Shown here in pieces: positions 11,419 through 22,537 of a DNA stretch of 64,000 bases. Position numbers and translations under genes: made by a program. Location: the NCBI GenBank assembly GCA_027577595.1, contig JANBRJ010000008.1, positions 62,001 through 126,000 on the forward strand, given 5' to 3'. The first letter of the stretch is position 1; the number at the start of each line of letters is the position of its first letter. Source of the stretch: Coemansia sp. RSA 487 (taxonomy: Eukaryota > Kickxellomycota > Kickxellomycetes > Kickxellales > Kickxellaceae). The notes under the pieces are model-generated. The model was not told where the DNA came from. It ran no database searches and saw only the letters and a program-made list of their open reading frames with translations.

Positions 11419-12597
11419 AACAAAGAAACAATGGCAACAAGCCAAGAAAAATCAAAATAGAAACTGGCAGCGGGCGTGTGAAAGGGGAGGAGAGATACAA
11501 AGGCGTCGCGTGGGCTTCCAGGTCGCCCAAGAGCACAATGGTGGCAGATGGTATTCCTTTGTGCAAAGCTCGCGTAGCCAAACGATGCTAGCAAGAACAG
11601 TGAAAAGTGCCGCCAACAAACAAAGGGGAGAGAGGCAGGGTTGCTAGAGCAATTAGGCCGTGCGAGTAGCGGCTACTGCCAGAAGAGCTAGTAATACAGG
11701 CGCGGTGCAAGGCGGGTGCACCGGTGGGTAGCAGAAAAAGACAAAGGCGAAATAGACCTGGTGGCCAGAGAGCTGGTATAAACGACTAAAACCAAGAGTG
11801 CAAATAGCGTGCGAGGCTAAATAATAAATAAATCGGAAAATAAATCGATAAGAAAGAGAAAAAAGAACAGCCTCGAACAAGATAAAGCTCTGACATGTTT
11901 TGCCGCCTCACTTTTGTGTTTGTTTTTTTTTTGCACTTGAAAATTCCGCACACTGCCAAAACCTGCTCTCCTCAGCCATGCTTGCCTCGCTGCGCGCTCA
12001 CACGCCTTGAACACACTTCTGGCAACACCATCTGCGCTTCATCGTTCTTGTCAACTGGTTGATGTCTTCGTCAAAGCGGCTGCAGCAGAGACATCACCCA
12101 CCCACGCATGCGGATTTATTTAGCACCAGCGCCAAGTCCTCCAGAATGCTGGTTGGTGCGCCTCTCTCTGATGAAAAATTCCACCCCACCCCCGCCACTC
12201 AATGTTTGTCCAACAGCCGCAAGACCCTTACGTAATCTGCTCAGCCTGCGACAGAACAGCCGGCTGCAATCCAAGCTCCATCTGCGTACACCGGTGCTTA
12301 CGCCCAGCGCACGCATGCTGCAGCCAAAAAAAGAGGGGTCTAGATCCTCCTTGGCATCTGCGCCCATTGCTTGGTCTGATCGCTGGGACTCACCCTTCCT
12401 CCCTGTCTCGGCTGCCACACAGCTGGTCTGGACACATCGGAAATGCAAATAAAACCTGAAAACCACAGTTCCCTCCCCCAAAAAAACATGCCTGCTCTTC
12501 CCGGATTCCACTCGGTATTTTATGCATTACGCGAAATAACGCCAATGTAAATCTCAAAACACAGAAAATTAATCAGCAAACATCAAAATATTAATAA
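11150..12597. other. Spacer: upstream region of the flippase gene
   Basis: About 1.45 kb between the flippase start and the SNF12 stop, both on the minus strand, so it holds the flippase promoter and SNF12 3' end. No frame here looks coding. It contains a CAGACG hexamer repeat (11385-11416) inside a longer CAAACG/CAGACG tract and pyrimidine-rich stretches. Confidence 0.6.
11370..11420. repeat. CAGACG hexanucleotide microsatellite
   Basis: Tandem CAGACG units flanked by CAAACG variants, in the upstream region of the flippase. Open frames crossing it are repeat artefacts. Confidence 0.9.
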
Positions 12598-13950
12598 TCA
12601 CGCTCCATTTGTGGCTGCAGGATGCTGCTGCTGTTGCAGGAGCTGCTGCATTCTCTCCTGTGTCTTGGCTGAAAGGTAATGGAACACTGCTTCCTCGGCC
12701 CACGGCTCGTCATACAACGCGCTCTCCTTCAGCCATTTCGACGCCTCATTCTCCAGCGCCTGCTTGCGCTCGCTGGTCATCTCCTGGCTAGTACCGTCCG
12801 CTGCCATGATCGCCGAAAGCGCCGCCTCCAGACCATGCCGCCTGTCACCCAGTATCACCTCCAGATCCTTGGTCTGGTTGTCTATCCACCGGTGTGTAAA
12901 CGCCACAGGATCGTCCGCAAAGCTGCGCAAAAAGTCGCGCTTGGCGCGTGCGCTGTAGATCTCCTGCATATTCTGCGTCAGCTGGCCCTGTATGTGCGCA
13001 AGCTCGCGCTGCCGCATAAGGACGTTGGCCAGAGGCCCTGCTCCCTGTCGCGCCAGCTCCTCGACCTCAACCTCGACATCAAACGCATACTGCCCCATGT
13101 GGAAGTCGCCCTCGTGCACGCGCACTGCGTACTCGATCACCAGTGGATCGGGTCGCGTCAGGAATGCATGCAGCATCTGTGGGATGGCTGTGAACGACAC
13201 CACGGGACTCCCGAACGCCTGACGCAGACCGGCGTCGCAGCGGATCTGATCCGGGTCCTCGCTGTCCTGCAGGCTGTTGAGCTTGATGTACTGCCACAGT
13301 TTCATAATGAATCCAGCCTTTGAAATCGGCCCACGAATGTCTAGCAGCTCTCGCAGGATTGGGCTGTTTACCTTGAACCGATCGGTTGCTGTGCGGATAT
13401 CCAGCATGATCTTTGTCCTCACATCCTCATCGCCCCGCCGCTTTATCTCAAACCCATCAACATCGCCTTCTGCTGCGCCGCGACGCCATTGTACCACATT
13501 ATCTGTGTACAGCCCCGGGTCGCGATCCAGCTCAACCACTATTGAGTTTATAAACTCGCTAAACTTGTGGGGCACAGGACGCGTCTTCCACGTTGTGCCT
13601 GGCGGATCTACAAGTCTGCCTTCAATGCGCAGCGTCCATGACGGTGCCTCGGCTGAATCCAGCTTTGCCAGTGGCCCTTTGCCCTCAGCGTCGGTTTCGT
13701 CGTTGCCGCCGGCTGCGCCTGCCTGGTTGGCTGCCAGATTCGACACAAATATGCGCAGAATACGCTTCTTGTACACCGGCTTCCCCAGCGCCTCCTGAAC
13801 CTCTAGTCTTTTGCGCACTATCTTAGCGTCTAGCTTGCGCTCCAGCGATTGCAGCTGCATAAACAGTCGTGATTCGGGAATGTACGTTTCGATTTTCGGC
13901 GGCAGGGACTTTTCAACAAGTCTCTTGCGCTTTGGGTTTGCCGTCGCCAT
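12598..13950 (-). CDS. SNF12: SWI/SNF chromatin-remodelling subunit (SMARCD/BAF60, Snf12/Rsc6 type)
   Basis: A 450-residue single-exon protein of the BAF60 family, a core subunit of SWI/SNF and RSC nucleosome remodellers in the nucleus. Residues 1-60 contain a basic region and the family motif around IPESRLFMQLQSLERKLD. The middle holds the family strand LRIFVSN and a DGFEIKRRGD-type region. A SWIB domain sits at about 188-265, from FKVNSPILRELLDIRGPISK to a proline-rich end near IPQMLHAFL. A coiled C-terminal region follows and ends in a Gln-rich tail. The ATG at 13950 begins the family N-terminus. Whether it is the SWI/SNF or the RSC paralogue cannot be decided from one copy. It is divergent from the PP2C gene. 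Confidence 0.92.
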   Translation of the reverse strand: MATANPKRKRLVEKSLPPKIETYIPESRLFMQLQSLERKLDAKIVRKRLEVQEALGKPVYKKRILRIFVSNLAANQAGAAGGNDETDAEGKGPLAKLDSAEAPSWTLRIEGRLVDPPGTTWKTRPVPHKFSEFINSIVVELDRDPGLYTDNVVQWRRGAAEGDVDGFEIKRRGDEDVRTKIMLDIRTATDRFKVNSPILRELLDIRGPISKAGFIMKLWQYIKLNSLQDSEDPDQIRCDAGLRQAFGSPVVSFTAIPQMLHAFLTRPDPLVIEYAVRVHEGDFHMGQYAFDVEVEVEELARQGAGPLANVLMRQRELAHIQGQLTQNMQEIYSARAKRDFLRSFADDPVAFTHRWIDNQTKDLEVILGDRRHGLEAALSAIMAADGTSQEMTSERKQALENEASKWLKESALYDEPWAEEAVFHYLSAKTQERMQQLLQQQQHPAATNGA

Positions 13951-14771
13951 GGTTCGGATATATTTCGTTGAGTTTTTTTAGAGATTAAACCCCGATTTTA
14001 AGAGATGAGCAAGATAAAGGTTGGCTGGCGCGTGCAAGAAATATATATACTGAACAAGGTGCAGGAAAAAGTACACAAATGGTGAAATTTAAAACAGTAT
14101 AATTGAGGATTCAAAAAAAACAGAAAAAGGAAAGAAACTCAAACAAAACGCGTACGAAAAAATCCCCATTCTCCTTTTTCGTTACGGTGATCTGATCAGA
14201 GAGTGTTTTATGTGCGTTTGATTGATAGTCGTCTACTACCACAGCAAACATTTTGCCACTTGCGTTTTTTTGTGATATTTGTAGCATGTATTTGGATGTC
14301 TTGTGCGCGTTGCATCGGCGAGGTAATTAATACACCGCCTTTGGTTTGCATTAGTCATCTGAAGCTTGTAATACCTTTTTCGTTTCCAAGCTGATATGAT
14401 TTTATCCAGCGTTATTAGAACATTCAGCAAAAGTCGATGTTGCATAGGGGAAATTAAGGTACGAATCTGACAGCCTATGCTTTAATTGAAGGTCATCCTG
14501 CCTTAAAAGGTTTGGTCCCAACTCTCCCATTGATAATGGATGTCTGTCGTGGTAATTGGGGGAAATTAATATACCTTTGTGCTTTTTGCGCCCCACCCCC
14601 CAAAGAGTTTTTTTTTTAGAAAAGCCGAGTGAGAAATGCACAAAAAGAGCGCAGACTGACTTTTGTGTCCCACATCGCTTTTTCCCCTCTAATATTATCC
14701 CTTCTTAGATTTTTATCTACCGTCCTATTGTACATACAAATTTCAAACCACAAACTCGCCCAAACTAAACG
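13951..14771. other. Spacer: divergent promoter region SNF12 / PP2C
   Basis: About 820 AT-rich bases between two divergent starts, with poly-A and poly-T tracts typical of fungal promoters. No gene or RNA was recognised. Confidence 0.6.
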
Positions 14772-15260
14772 ATGACACAACGAGCGTTCCACACACGGTC
14801 TGTTCTAGCACAAGGTCGTCGGGCATGGTTGTCTTCTAGCCACAATCGGCAAATAACACTAGCCTCCACATTTCACACAAGAGCATTTGCGCGCTTTAAG
14901 CTGACGGAAATAAAAAGCTCGGCATCTTCGTCGGCAATGTTAATGCCAACAATGACAGCGTCCGCATTAGCGGCAGAGGCAGCACGGCTAGCTGACCACC
15001 GCCAACAGACAGCCGAGAGAACATCATCCAGACAGTACCCATACTATGTTGCATACACCGAAGAAGGCACGGTCAGGGTCGACGTGCGCAAAAGCCCGCA
15101 GCTCATTGGCCAGACCAGCTCACGCGGCACGCGCGGGTACAACCAGGATCGCGCAGAGTTCAGGCCGCTACGTATCCCAGGCATGGTTCCGGACCGCCGT
15201 GACACGAGCAGTGCCCAGCTAATGTACACGGGTGTTTATGACGGGTAAGTGTTGTTTTGC

Positions 15261-15315
<55 letters not shown>

Positions 15316-17194
15316 TTCTACTGCACCGCCCCTTCTTGTGCTGAAAGCAACACGCCAATGAGGCTTGTTCTGATTGGGATGTTAATGGTATTCAGAACCC
15401 AATGCTTTATTTCCAGCATATATATTTTCTGCCTTCTACAAAAGCAAGTATACCCAACACAGCCTTTCCGACTCGTGTTTTCCTTTTGACTGATTCTTTG
15501 TTTCCCAATAATGCTATTTTTGACCCAGCGCAAGCTGGCAAAAAGGAGTCGTGTTTCCAGGCCTCATAGCTTGTTGGACTATACTCCTGGCTATGAGCTC
15601 TGGTAACTTTGGACTTGAAAAAAAATGTCGGGAAAATTCGGAGGAGGCTTTTGACTTTGCCTTTTTTCCATTGAGAAATATCCCGTATATGTCGACTATT
15701 GATCGCCGTGGAGGGGGTGAGGGCGCGTGTAAACCCACGTGGCCATTTAATTAAAAATAGCTTTAATATTACAAGAATTTGACGACTAATGATCGGTGCA
15801 TACATATTCTGAAATATGACTATAATAGCCACGGCGGCGACTCTTGCGCCGAGTATCTGAAGCAGGTTCTACACTACCACATCGAGACAGTCTCTGTTAG
15901 CGACCTTGCAGGGGTTTTGGACACGATGCGCCAGTACGGAAAGGACTGGAGCGGATACACACCAGCCGCGCTGCGTGAGCTCGAGGAGTCAGTGCAGAAG
16001 CGCGAAATACCAAGCTTTCTAACGATTGACGAACGCATGACGCTGGCGTTTCTCAAGGCTGACAGCGCTATCAGGAATCTGCGCTGGAGCGACAACCAGG
16101 GCTCGACTGCATGCACGGTTCTTTTGTGGGATGCCGAGGGCCTTCCCTTTTGGTCGCATGACAGCCAGCTAAATGTGGTGGTGTCCAGTGTTGGCGATTC
16201 AAAGGCCATTTTGTGCAATGTTGACAAGCACGGCGGCCTGGCCACTGCGCTCAACACACTGCACCACCCGGGCGTGCCTGGAGAACGCGAGCGGCTCCAG
16301 CGGCATGGGGCGTTTTTCTCGCGCGACTCATTCGGCGAAGAACGCGCAATGGCCCGCGTAGCAAATACCCGCGCTTTTGGCGACTGGCAAGTCAAGCGCT
16401 TTGGCGTTGTTGCAGAGCCAGAAATCAAGCACTACGAGCTGCAGGGCGACTCGGCAGCATTCATTGCTATCGTTTCGGATGGACTGACCAGTGTGCTGAC
16501 CGACCAGGAGATTGTGGACGTCGTCAAGGGCTGTGCAGACCCGGCGAAGGCAGCAAAGAGGCTTGTTGACATCGGCGAGCAGCTCGGCTCGGACGACAAC
16601 ATGACCGCGCAGGTGCTCCGGCTGCCTGGGTGGGGGGGTGAGCTAAAGGACATCACGGCTGAGCATCGCAAAATGCGCCTTGACAGCGTCGACCAGGTGA
16701 AGCGCCTGCGTGGCTCAATGCTTGTTGGTCCACACGGTGGCAGCAGCTCGATGCAGGAAGCGAAGCAGAACAGCGCACTGGCGAGCGCCATAAAGCTAGC
16801 TACGCCCGAGCGCCTGCTCAAACGCATATTCACCACTCACCAACGCCCAAAGCGCAGTACTGTCGAACAGTTCCACGATCCGCTGTCCCAGGGCCCGTGG
16901 CTTACGGTCGCGCAGATTCAGCAGCGTGTGCGTGCGTCTGGATACCGCCTTACGCTGGTTGCCGATGTGGAGGACCTGGAGATGGACACAGATGAGGACA
17001 GCGGCAGTGTCATTGCAGTGCCAGAAGTGATGCGGATGACACTGTCGGTTCTGGGCAAAGCAGGCGCCAGCATGTCGGATTCGGGTTCTCGCGGAGACTG
17101 TGTGCTTACTTCCGAGCAAGAGAACACCCCGCTTTCTCTGCAGGAAACAGACAAGGCTTGGCGGCTCATCGGCCTCCATGCCATCGAAGCTTGA
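14772..17194 (+). CDS. PTC6: Mitochondrial PP2C-type protein phosphatase (two exons)
   Basis: Exon 1 is 14772-15244 and exon 2 15829-17194. The 584-base intron begins GTAAGT and ends TAATAG, and the join rebuilds the metal-binding motif GVYDGHGG (residues 154-161), which neither exon shows alone; total 612 residues. Other PP2C motifs: RGYNQDR (121-127), VGDSKAIL, ARVANTRAFGDWQVKRFG, IVSDGLTSVLTDQEIV and DDNMTAQVLRL. All metal-binding aspartates are visible, so it should be an active Mn/Mg-dependent Ser/Thr phosphatase. The N-terminus is rich in Arg, Ser and Ala without acidic residues, like a mitochondrial presequence. The GEERAMARVANTRAFGD block resembles Ptc6, linked in yeast to mitophagy. 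A 180-residue C-terminal extension has no known domain. Confidence 0.92.
15261..15312 (+). repeat. (TGTC)13 microsatellite inside the PP2C intron
   Basis: Thirteen perfect TGTC units begin 16 bases after the donor site of the PP2C intron. On the transcript this gives a long pyrimidine-rich UGUC tract near the 5' splice site. Confidence 0.97.
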
Positions 17195-18652
17195 TTGCAA
17201 ATGTTGCATTTTCTCCACCAATGTTGCTCGGTACCACTAACGATGGTGTTATTTTATAGTTTGTAAATTTTTGTTATTGTTTTTATTTTTCCTTCAATAA
17301 GTGCAGTTCCAGCCTCGTCTTTTTTTCCCTATGGAGCCCTTTTGCTTCCATTGATGAACCTGATTCGTTTGTTCCGTTGGAACCTTGTTTATTCAGCATG
17401 AATTGGCACACATTGGATGTACATGCTCTCGAGATATTGTAGTGTCCATCCCCAAAGATAAGATTGCCCCTGGCTCTCGACAACTTGCTGTTTGTAATAA
17501 GGTTAGACAGAAGTAGTGCTTACAGTCGGTAGTGTGTGAGCAAAAGAGCTGCTGGATGTTGTTGGTAGCTGTGGCATGCAGACAGTGACACTATTGTGCC
17601 AGATAAATACAGTGACAATGGTATGTCGAAACAGGTGAAGGAGGAAGATTTGGATGGAGTACACAGGAAATGGAGGCGTGACCAGCTAAATAAGCGTATG
17701 CATGTCGTTCCGTTGCTTGCCATATTTTTGCCGCTTACATTGCCGAAGACAAGGAGAAAAAAGGACAAGGCTGTCGAGTTTTTGTCGCAACAGAGCGCGC
17801 GTGCGCGTGACATCGCCCGTTGCCTGGCTGAGAAAACGGCTGTGTTGCAGTGCACCAGAGGAAAAGAAAGATGCCTTCAATAGCAACCAGCATGAACATT
17901 TTATTTGGTGCATCACCCTTTTTTCTATAAAAAAAAAAAAGCGAGCTTGTCTTGGTAATGCACGCAAGAACATGCCTTGAATGAAATGTGGCATGAGTCA
18001 GAGGGAAAAAAATAAGGAACCTAAAATACACACCAGGTTGTTCACCAAATATCCATGCTCAAGTTCTTTGTATTGGGAGTGTTTGTGTCGTGACATTGAA
18101 TCCAACATTTGTATGTGGTCATCCACGAACTTGTGCTTTTTGTAAGGAAACAATCGAACTAAAATGGGCAACCGTCATACAGGGAAACCTCTCAAAACAA
18201 TCCACCAGTTTTGCCGTACAGACCCGCGAGCGATGGCTACAACCCCGTATTGTACATATAATGCACAGCTTTCACCTAATTTCTTGCCTGCCAAAAGAAA
18301 TAAAGTAACAGGCCGCTTCTGCCACCTTGTACATAAGATTATGACAAGAACACAAGTACCACGACTTTAGACACCAGACATGTAGAAACTCGGCGCTTTT
18401 TCCCTTTCGTTTGTATGTTTTTTTTTCATATATTTAGCTTGCATCTGTCAAATAAGACAAAACATTACCAGCCACTCTGCACCATTCATCTATTCAGAAC
18501 ATATATCACTTATACGTCTCTGCTGCCTGTGCCTCTATATATTTGCAGAGACCGTCTTTCGGCGTTGCTTCAATGCAGCAAGATATACCAGTGATTTTTT
18601 TTCGCTTCTATACATTCCTCTCGGCCTTCCGATACACTGCTAATCGCTGCCG
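17195..18652. other. Spacer between PP2C and the GCR1-like gene
   Basis: About 1.46 kb with no credible coding frame. Short frames at 17.5-18.0 kb occur on both strands, have no starts in good context and lack recognisable domains. The last 250 bases are AT-rich and probably contain the promoter of the downstream gene. Confidence 0.55.
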
Positions 18653-20209
18653 ATGGAATTTACACATAGCTATCACCTAGGCGGTCAAATTGTCCGCCAA
18701 AGCAACACAGGTAGTTCCGCAAGACCTGCAGGAATTGGGGTGAGCGATATCCGTGCACAAGTGTCTGAAGAGGTAGCAGCCGGCAATGTAGCCGAGATGG
18801 CTGCAGAGTCAAGCACCGATGCTATCCCTACCAGCACCGACACATCGCATATGGACTTTGGTGCACCCAGGACAGAACGCGAGCGCTTGCTCTGGGGAGC
18901 GCTATCAAGATCGCAGACCGAAATCCAGCAGCTGCAATCCCAAATACGCAGCCTGCTCGATATTAATATACGGTACGCCGAGCAGCTGCAGAGTACAATT
19001 ATCAGCGAGCGTCCAAGGAAACGCGCGAAAACGACGCATCATCATGGCAGCGACCAGAACCGGTACAATACTATAGGCCCTCCACTGTTCCGCGACCAAA
19101 ATCGGCAAATAGAATCTGCGCAGGCTCAAGAAGAAGCTGTAGGTACAACCCAGCGCCAATCGCTGGTGCTTCCAATTGCACAAAGCATCCAAAGCAGCGG
19201 TCAGGCTGCAAACGACAATGGTAGCAGCCAGGGTAATTCGAACGCACTGCATATATTCGCAAGCTCTGAGCTGATGTACCAACCAGCAACAGCGACAACG
19301 ACAACAGCAATTATATCAAAAACAACAGCAGGGCCTGGAGCAATAGCACGAGCATTGCCGTCTGTAGCGGGTGCATTCGGCACGCATGAATGCGCATCTG
19401 TTGTCATTCCCAGGTCAAGCGGTGTGTCTATGTTGGATATCGCCAGTCCTTCAAACCAGGCACATGGCGACCAGCAGGCACAGCAAATGTCAGCTTCTCA
19501 GCAAAGCAACGACATGTCGTTGCTTCTGACAGCGAAGCCTTTAATCACGCCAGTGTCTGCAACATCGCCACAGACAGACGGCAGGGATTTGCACCAGAAG
19601 CTAGCTGCACCAAAAGCAGGGACCGATGTTGGAGGCAGCAGCAGCAGTCCCGGAAGGACGAAGAGAGAACAGAAAGCGCGCAGCACTGACACTGGCGAGA
19701 TCACAGTCGGAGATCCGGAGGAGATTCCGTCGATTGGAAAGTTTGAGTCGGCACGGGCACTGTACGCGTTCAAGGAGCGGGTGAGGGAGTTTGAACAGAC
19801 GCATGGGTCCCAATGGCGCGAGAAGATGGACAGTCGGAGACGGCAGAACTGGAGCCGCATCTCGGCAGTGTATAACAGAGCTGTGCAGCTTCGCGGACCA
19901 GGCACGGCCGCTGCCGATGTGGAACGGGCATTTAAGCAGATTGAAAGTGAGATGGCAGAGAGCAAGGTCACGCTTACCCGGTATTCACAGCTGGTCCGTA
20001 AACGGCTCAATGCCGAGCGACGTCAGTCCACGGCGCCGCCACAGCACCAGCACCAGCACCACCAGCACCAGCACCAGCACCAGCACCAGCACCAGCACCA
20101 GCACCAGCACCAGCGCCAGCACCAACAACACCAGAAAAGGCAGATACATTGCAAAGGTGTGGACGTTGACAGCTCTGGCAGCATCGGTGGTGAGCGCGAA
20201 AGGAGCTAA
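18653..20209 (+). CDS. Putative transcription factor with GCR1-like C-terminal domain
   Basis: A 518-residue protein that is mostly disordered (Ser, Gln, Thr, Ala). A short coiled-coil candidate lies at about 82-122 (LLWGALSRSQTEIQQLQSQ), followed by a basic patch RPRKRAKTTHHH that could be a nuclear signal. At about 355-420 is a block starting IPSIGKFESARALYAFKERV with HGSQWREKMDSRRRQNW, which resembles the GCR1_C DNA-binding fold of fungal glycolytic activators (conserved WR and a basic aromatic end). This similarity is by eye and moderate. A His-Gln repeat of about 30 residues precedes the C-terminus. Targets unknown. Alternative: an unrelated SANT/Myb-like helical domain. Confidence 0.6.
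   Translation: MEFTHSYHLGGQIVRQSNTGSSARPAGIGVSDIRAQVSEEVAAGNVAEMAAESSTDAIPTSTDTSHMDFGAPRTERERLLWGALSRSQTEIQQLQSQIRSLLDINIRYAEQLQSTIISERPRKRAKTTHHHGSDQNRYNTIGPPLFRDQNRQIESAQAQEEAVGTTQRQSLVLPIAQSIQSSGQAANDNGSSQGNSNALHIFASSELMYQPATATTTTAIISKTTAGPGAIARALPSVAGAFGTHECASVVIPRSSGVSMLDIASPSNQAHGDQQAQQMSASQQSNDMSLLLTAKPLITPVSATSPQTDGRDLHQKLAAPKAGTDVGGSSSSPGRTKREQKARSTDTGEITVGDPEEIPSIGKFESARALYAFKERVREFEQTHGSQWREKMDSRRRQNWSRISAVYNRAVQLRGPGTAAADVERAFKQIESEMAESKVTLTRYSQLVRKRLNAERRQSTAPPQHQHQHHQHQHQHQHQHQHQHQHQRQHQQHQKRQIHCKGVDVDSSGSIGGERERS
20045..20128 (+). repeat. CACCAG hexamer repeat encoding a His-Gln tract
   Basis: Tandem CACCAG units, with a few variants, encode alternating His and Gln near the C-terminus of the GCR1-like protein. 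Unit number probably varies between strains. Confidence 0.93.
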
Positions 20210-20743
20210 TGTCTTTTTTTAGATTATCTTTTGTGAAATCTCAGATCATCAGGAGACGAAAAAGATGTGGCAGATCAAATCCGCTTTTGTACATCAGCCA
20301 ACATAGTCAGGCCAATCACAGGCGTTAGGACTCCATCTCTCCGAAGTTTCTGTAAACATCATGTCTCTCGGACAAACCGAAAAGCTATTGTTTCTCGAAT
20401 GATGTCTATGTTGTGTACAGTAGAAGTAAATAACACAGCACTTGTAAGTAGTAGGTAAGTCTCCTTGTGCCCCCCTGGCATTTGAACAAAGTTATTTGCT
20501 GGAGTTGCAAAGCAATGAAGGCAAGGAGAGGAGTGAATGCTGGAAAGCTTCCTATGTAAAGAGCCTTGTTGTCATTCACTGTCTGTGTTGATCGTCAGTA
20601 CCTTTTTCTTCTTGCTTTTTTTGTCAACAAGCTCGAATAAAGGAGCGCTCCCAACCTTTCGTTGCTGATCCACTCTTCATCTTTTCTTCTCCCCTTGGTC
20701 GTATTATTTTTACATACTCTATACTTGTTCTTCTATTTTCGAA
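20210..20743. other. Spacer: upstream region of ERG11
   Basis: 534 bases between the GCR1-like stop and the ERG11 start on the same strand. It ends in a strongly pyrimidine-rich leader before ATG 20744. No gene was seen, and no sterol-response element could be picked with confidence. Confidence 0.55.
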
Positions 20744-22318
20744 ATGGCCTTTCTTCAAGCAGCTTTGGACTCGTACTGGACGTTGATGGCCCATTCGCCA
20801 CTGGGCAGCGTGCTAACAACGGTCCTGATTCTCGTGGTGACTGTCCTTGGGTGGGCGCAGCTCGAGCAGAAGCTGAACCACAACCCGTCGGAACCGCCAG
20901 TGGTGCGGTACTACGTGCCCTTTATTGGGTCGATGGTGGAGTTTGGGATGCACCCGATCAAGTTCATGCGCAAGCAGCAGCAGCGGTACGGCAACTTTTT
21001 CACGTTCTTGATGTTTGGGCGGCGGATGACAGTGTGCATAGATATCGACGGCAACGACTTTGTGTTCAACGTCAAGCACTCGTCAGTGACGGCGGAGGAT
21101 GCGTACAACTCGCTGACGAAGCCTGTGTTTGGCGAGGGCGTGGTGTACGACGTGCCAAACTCGGTGCTTATGGAGCAGAAGCGCATGGTCAAGGCTGGGC
21201 TGTCGATCGACAACTTCCGGGCCTACATCCCGATCTTCATCAAGGAGGTCAACATGTACGTCGACAAGCACTGGACCAAGAACGAGGACACCATCGACCT
21301 TCTTCAGTCGATCTCGGAGATGATCATCATGACGGCGTCGCACACGCTGCTGGGCCCCGAGATCCGCTCCAAGCTGTACGAGGGCGTGGCCGATCTGTAC
21401 CACACGCTGGACTCGTGCTTCACGCCTATCCACTTTCTGTTTGAGTGGCTGCCGCTGCCGTCGTACTACGCGTCCGAGAAGGCGCATGCCGAGCTGGACC
21501 AGATATTTGCGTCGGTGATTGCCGAGCGCCGCACGAAGACCGGCGAGAAGCATACAGACATGCTGGATGCGCTGATGGCGTCCAGCTACAAGAACGGCGA
21601 CCCACTGAGCGACAAGCACGTGGGGAACATGCTGATTGCGCTTCTGATGGCAGGCCAGCATACGTCGGCTGCCACAACCACCTGGGCGATTCTGAACCTT
21701 GCCGAGAACCCCGACGTTGTCGCGCAGGCGCGTGCCGAGATGGAGGAGATGATGGGTACCGCGCTGGTCGGAAAGGACATCCCGGAGCCCAGCTACGAGA
21801 ACGTCAAGGACTTTACAGCGCTGGACAACGTCGTGCGCGAGACGCTGCGCATCCGGTCGCCGCTGATCCAGCTGATGCGCAAGGTCGTCAAGCCAGTAGC
21901 CGTCCCAAACACCGACTACGTCATCCCCGCAGGCAACTACATTGTGGCCTCGCCCATCGTCTCGTCCACCGACGAAAAGTACTACAAGGACGCCGAGAGC
22001 TGGGTGCCTGGGCGCTGGAGCAGCAGCGGCAGCAGCACCGAGGAGGATACTGCAGCCGACAAGGCCACCACAGACTACGGCTTTGGCGCAACCACCACAT
22101 CGGCACGCTCGCCGACGCTTCCGTTTGGGGCTGGACGGCACAGGTGCATTGGCGAGCAGTTTGCGTATGTGCAGATCAAGACGATTCTGTACACGCTTCT
22201 GTCGCGCTTTGACTTTTCGCTGGATCCCAAGCGCGGCATGCCCGAGCGCAACTACCAGTCGATGGTGGTTCTCCCCGAGGGCCCGGTTCTGTGCCGCTAC
22301 AAGCGCCGCAGCGACTAG
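20744..22318 (+). CDS. ERG11: Lanosterol 14-alpha-demethylase (CYP51)
   Basis: A 524-residue microsomal cytochrome P450 that removes the 14-alpha methyl of lanosterol or eburicol in ergosterol synthesis; it is the azole target. Seen: an N-terminal membrane anchor (about 22-40); PFIGSMVEFGMHP; the CYP51 B-C region AEDAYNSLTKPVFGEGVVYD, including the tyrosine of the YD motif; I-helix AGQHTSAATTTW; K-helix ExxR as RETLR; a PGRW-type meander; and heme loop PFGAGRHRCIGEQF with the axial Cys at 468. The G-K helix shows no internal break and length is normal. A Ser/Thr-rich insert of about 20 residues precedes the heme loop. It lies tail to tail with ERG4. Confidence 0.97.
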   Translation: MAFLQAALDSYWTLMAHSPLGSVLTTVLILVVTVLGWAQLEQKLNHNPSEPPVVRYYVPFIGSMVEFGMHPIKFMRKQQQRYGNFFTFLMFGRRMTVCIDIDGNDFVFNVKHSSVTAEDAYNSLTKPVFGEGVVYDVPNSVLMEQKRMVKAGLSIDNFRAYIPIFIKEVNMYVDKHWTKNEDTIDLLQSISEMIIMTASHTLLGPEIRSKLYEGVADLYHTLDSCFTPIHFLFEWLPLPSYYASEKAHAELDQIFASVIAERRTKTGEKHTDMLDALMASSYKNGDPLSDKHVGNMLIALLMAGQHTSAATTTWAILNLAENPDVVAQARAEMEEMMGTALVGKDIPEPSYENVKDFTALDNVVRETLRIRSPLIQLMRKVVKPVAVPNTDYVIPAGNYIVASPIVSSTDEKYYKDAESWVPGRWSSSGSSTEEDTAADKATTDYGFGATTTSARSPTLPFGAGRHRCIGEQFAYVQIKTILYTLLSRFDFSLDPKRGMPERNYQSMVVLPEGPVLCRYKRRSD

Positions 22319-22537
22319 CCGGAGGGAAATTGCATGCATTTACTTGGTTTTGTTTTCAAGAGTTTGTTCTTTTTCATTAAACTTTGCTGTATGCCAGATC
22401 AGCAGCGCAGACAGATCCGACACCCAGCACACCCCTGGTGCCTCTCTCTTTTGTTGATGTTGCTCACTACTTATTATCTGGCTGGTAAAGTGTAATTGCT
22501 GTCGAAACGACTAGCGAGCGGAAAAAAGGCAAATTAA

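Noticed and set aside
21083-22339. 418-codon frame antisense to ERG11
   Set aside because: Mirrors ERG11 codon bias and shows no domain.
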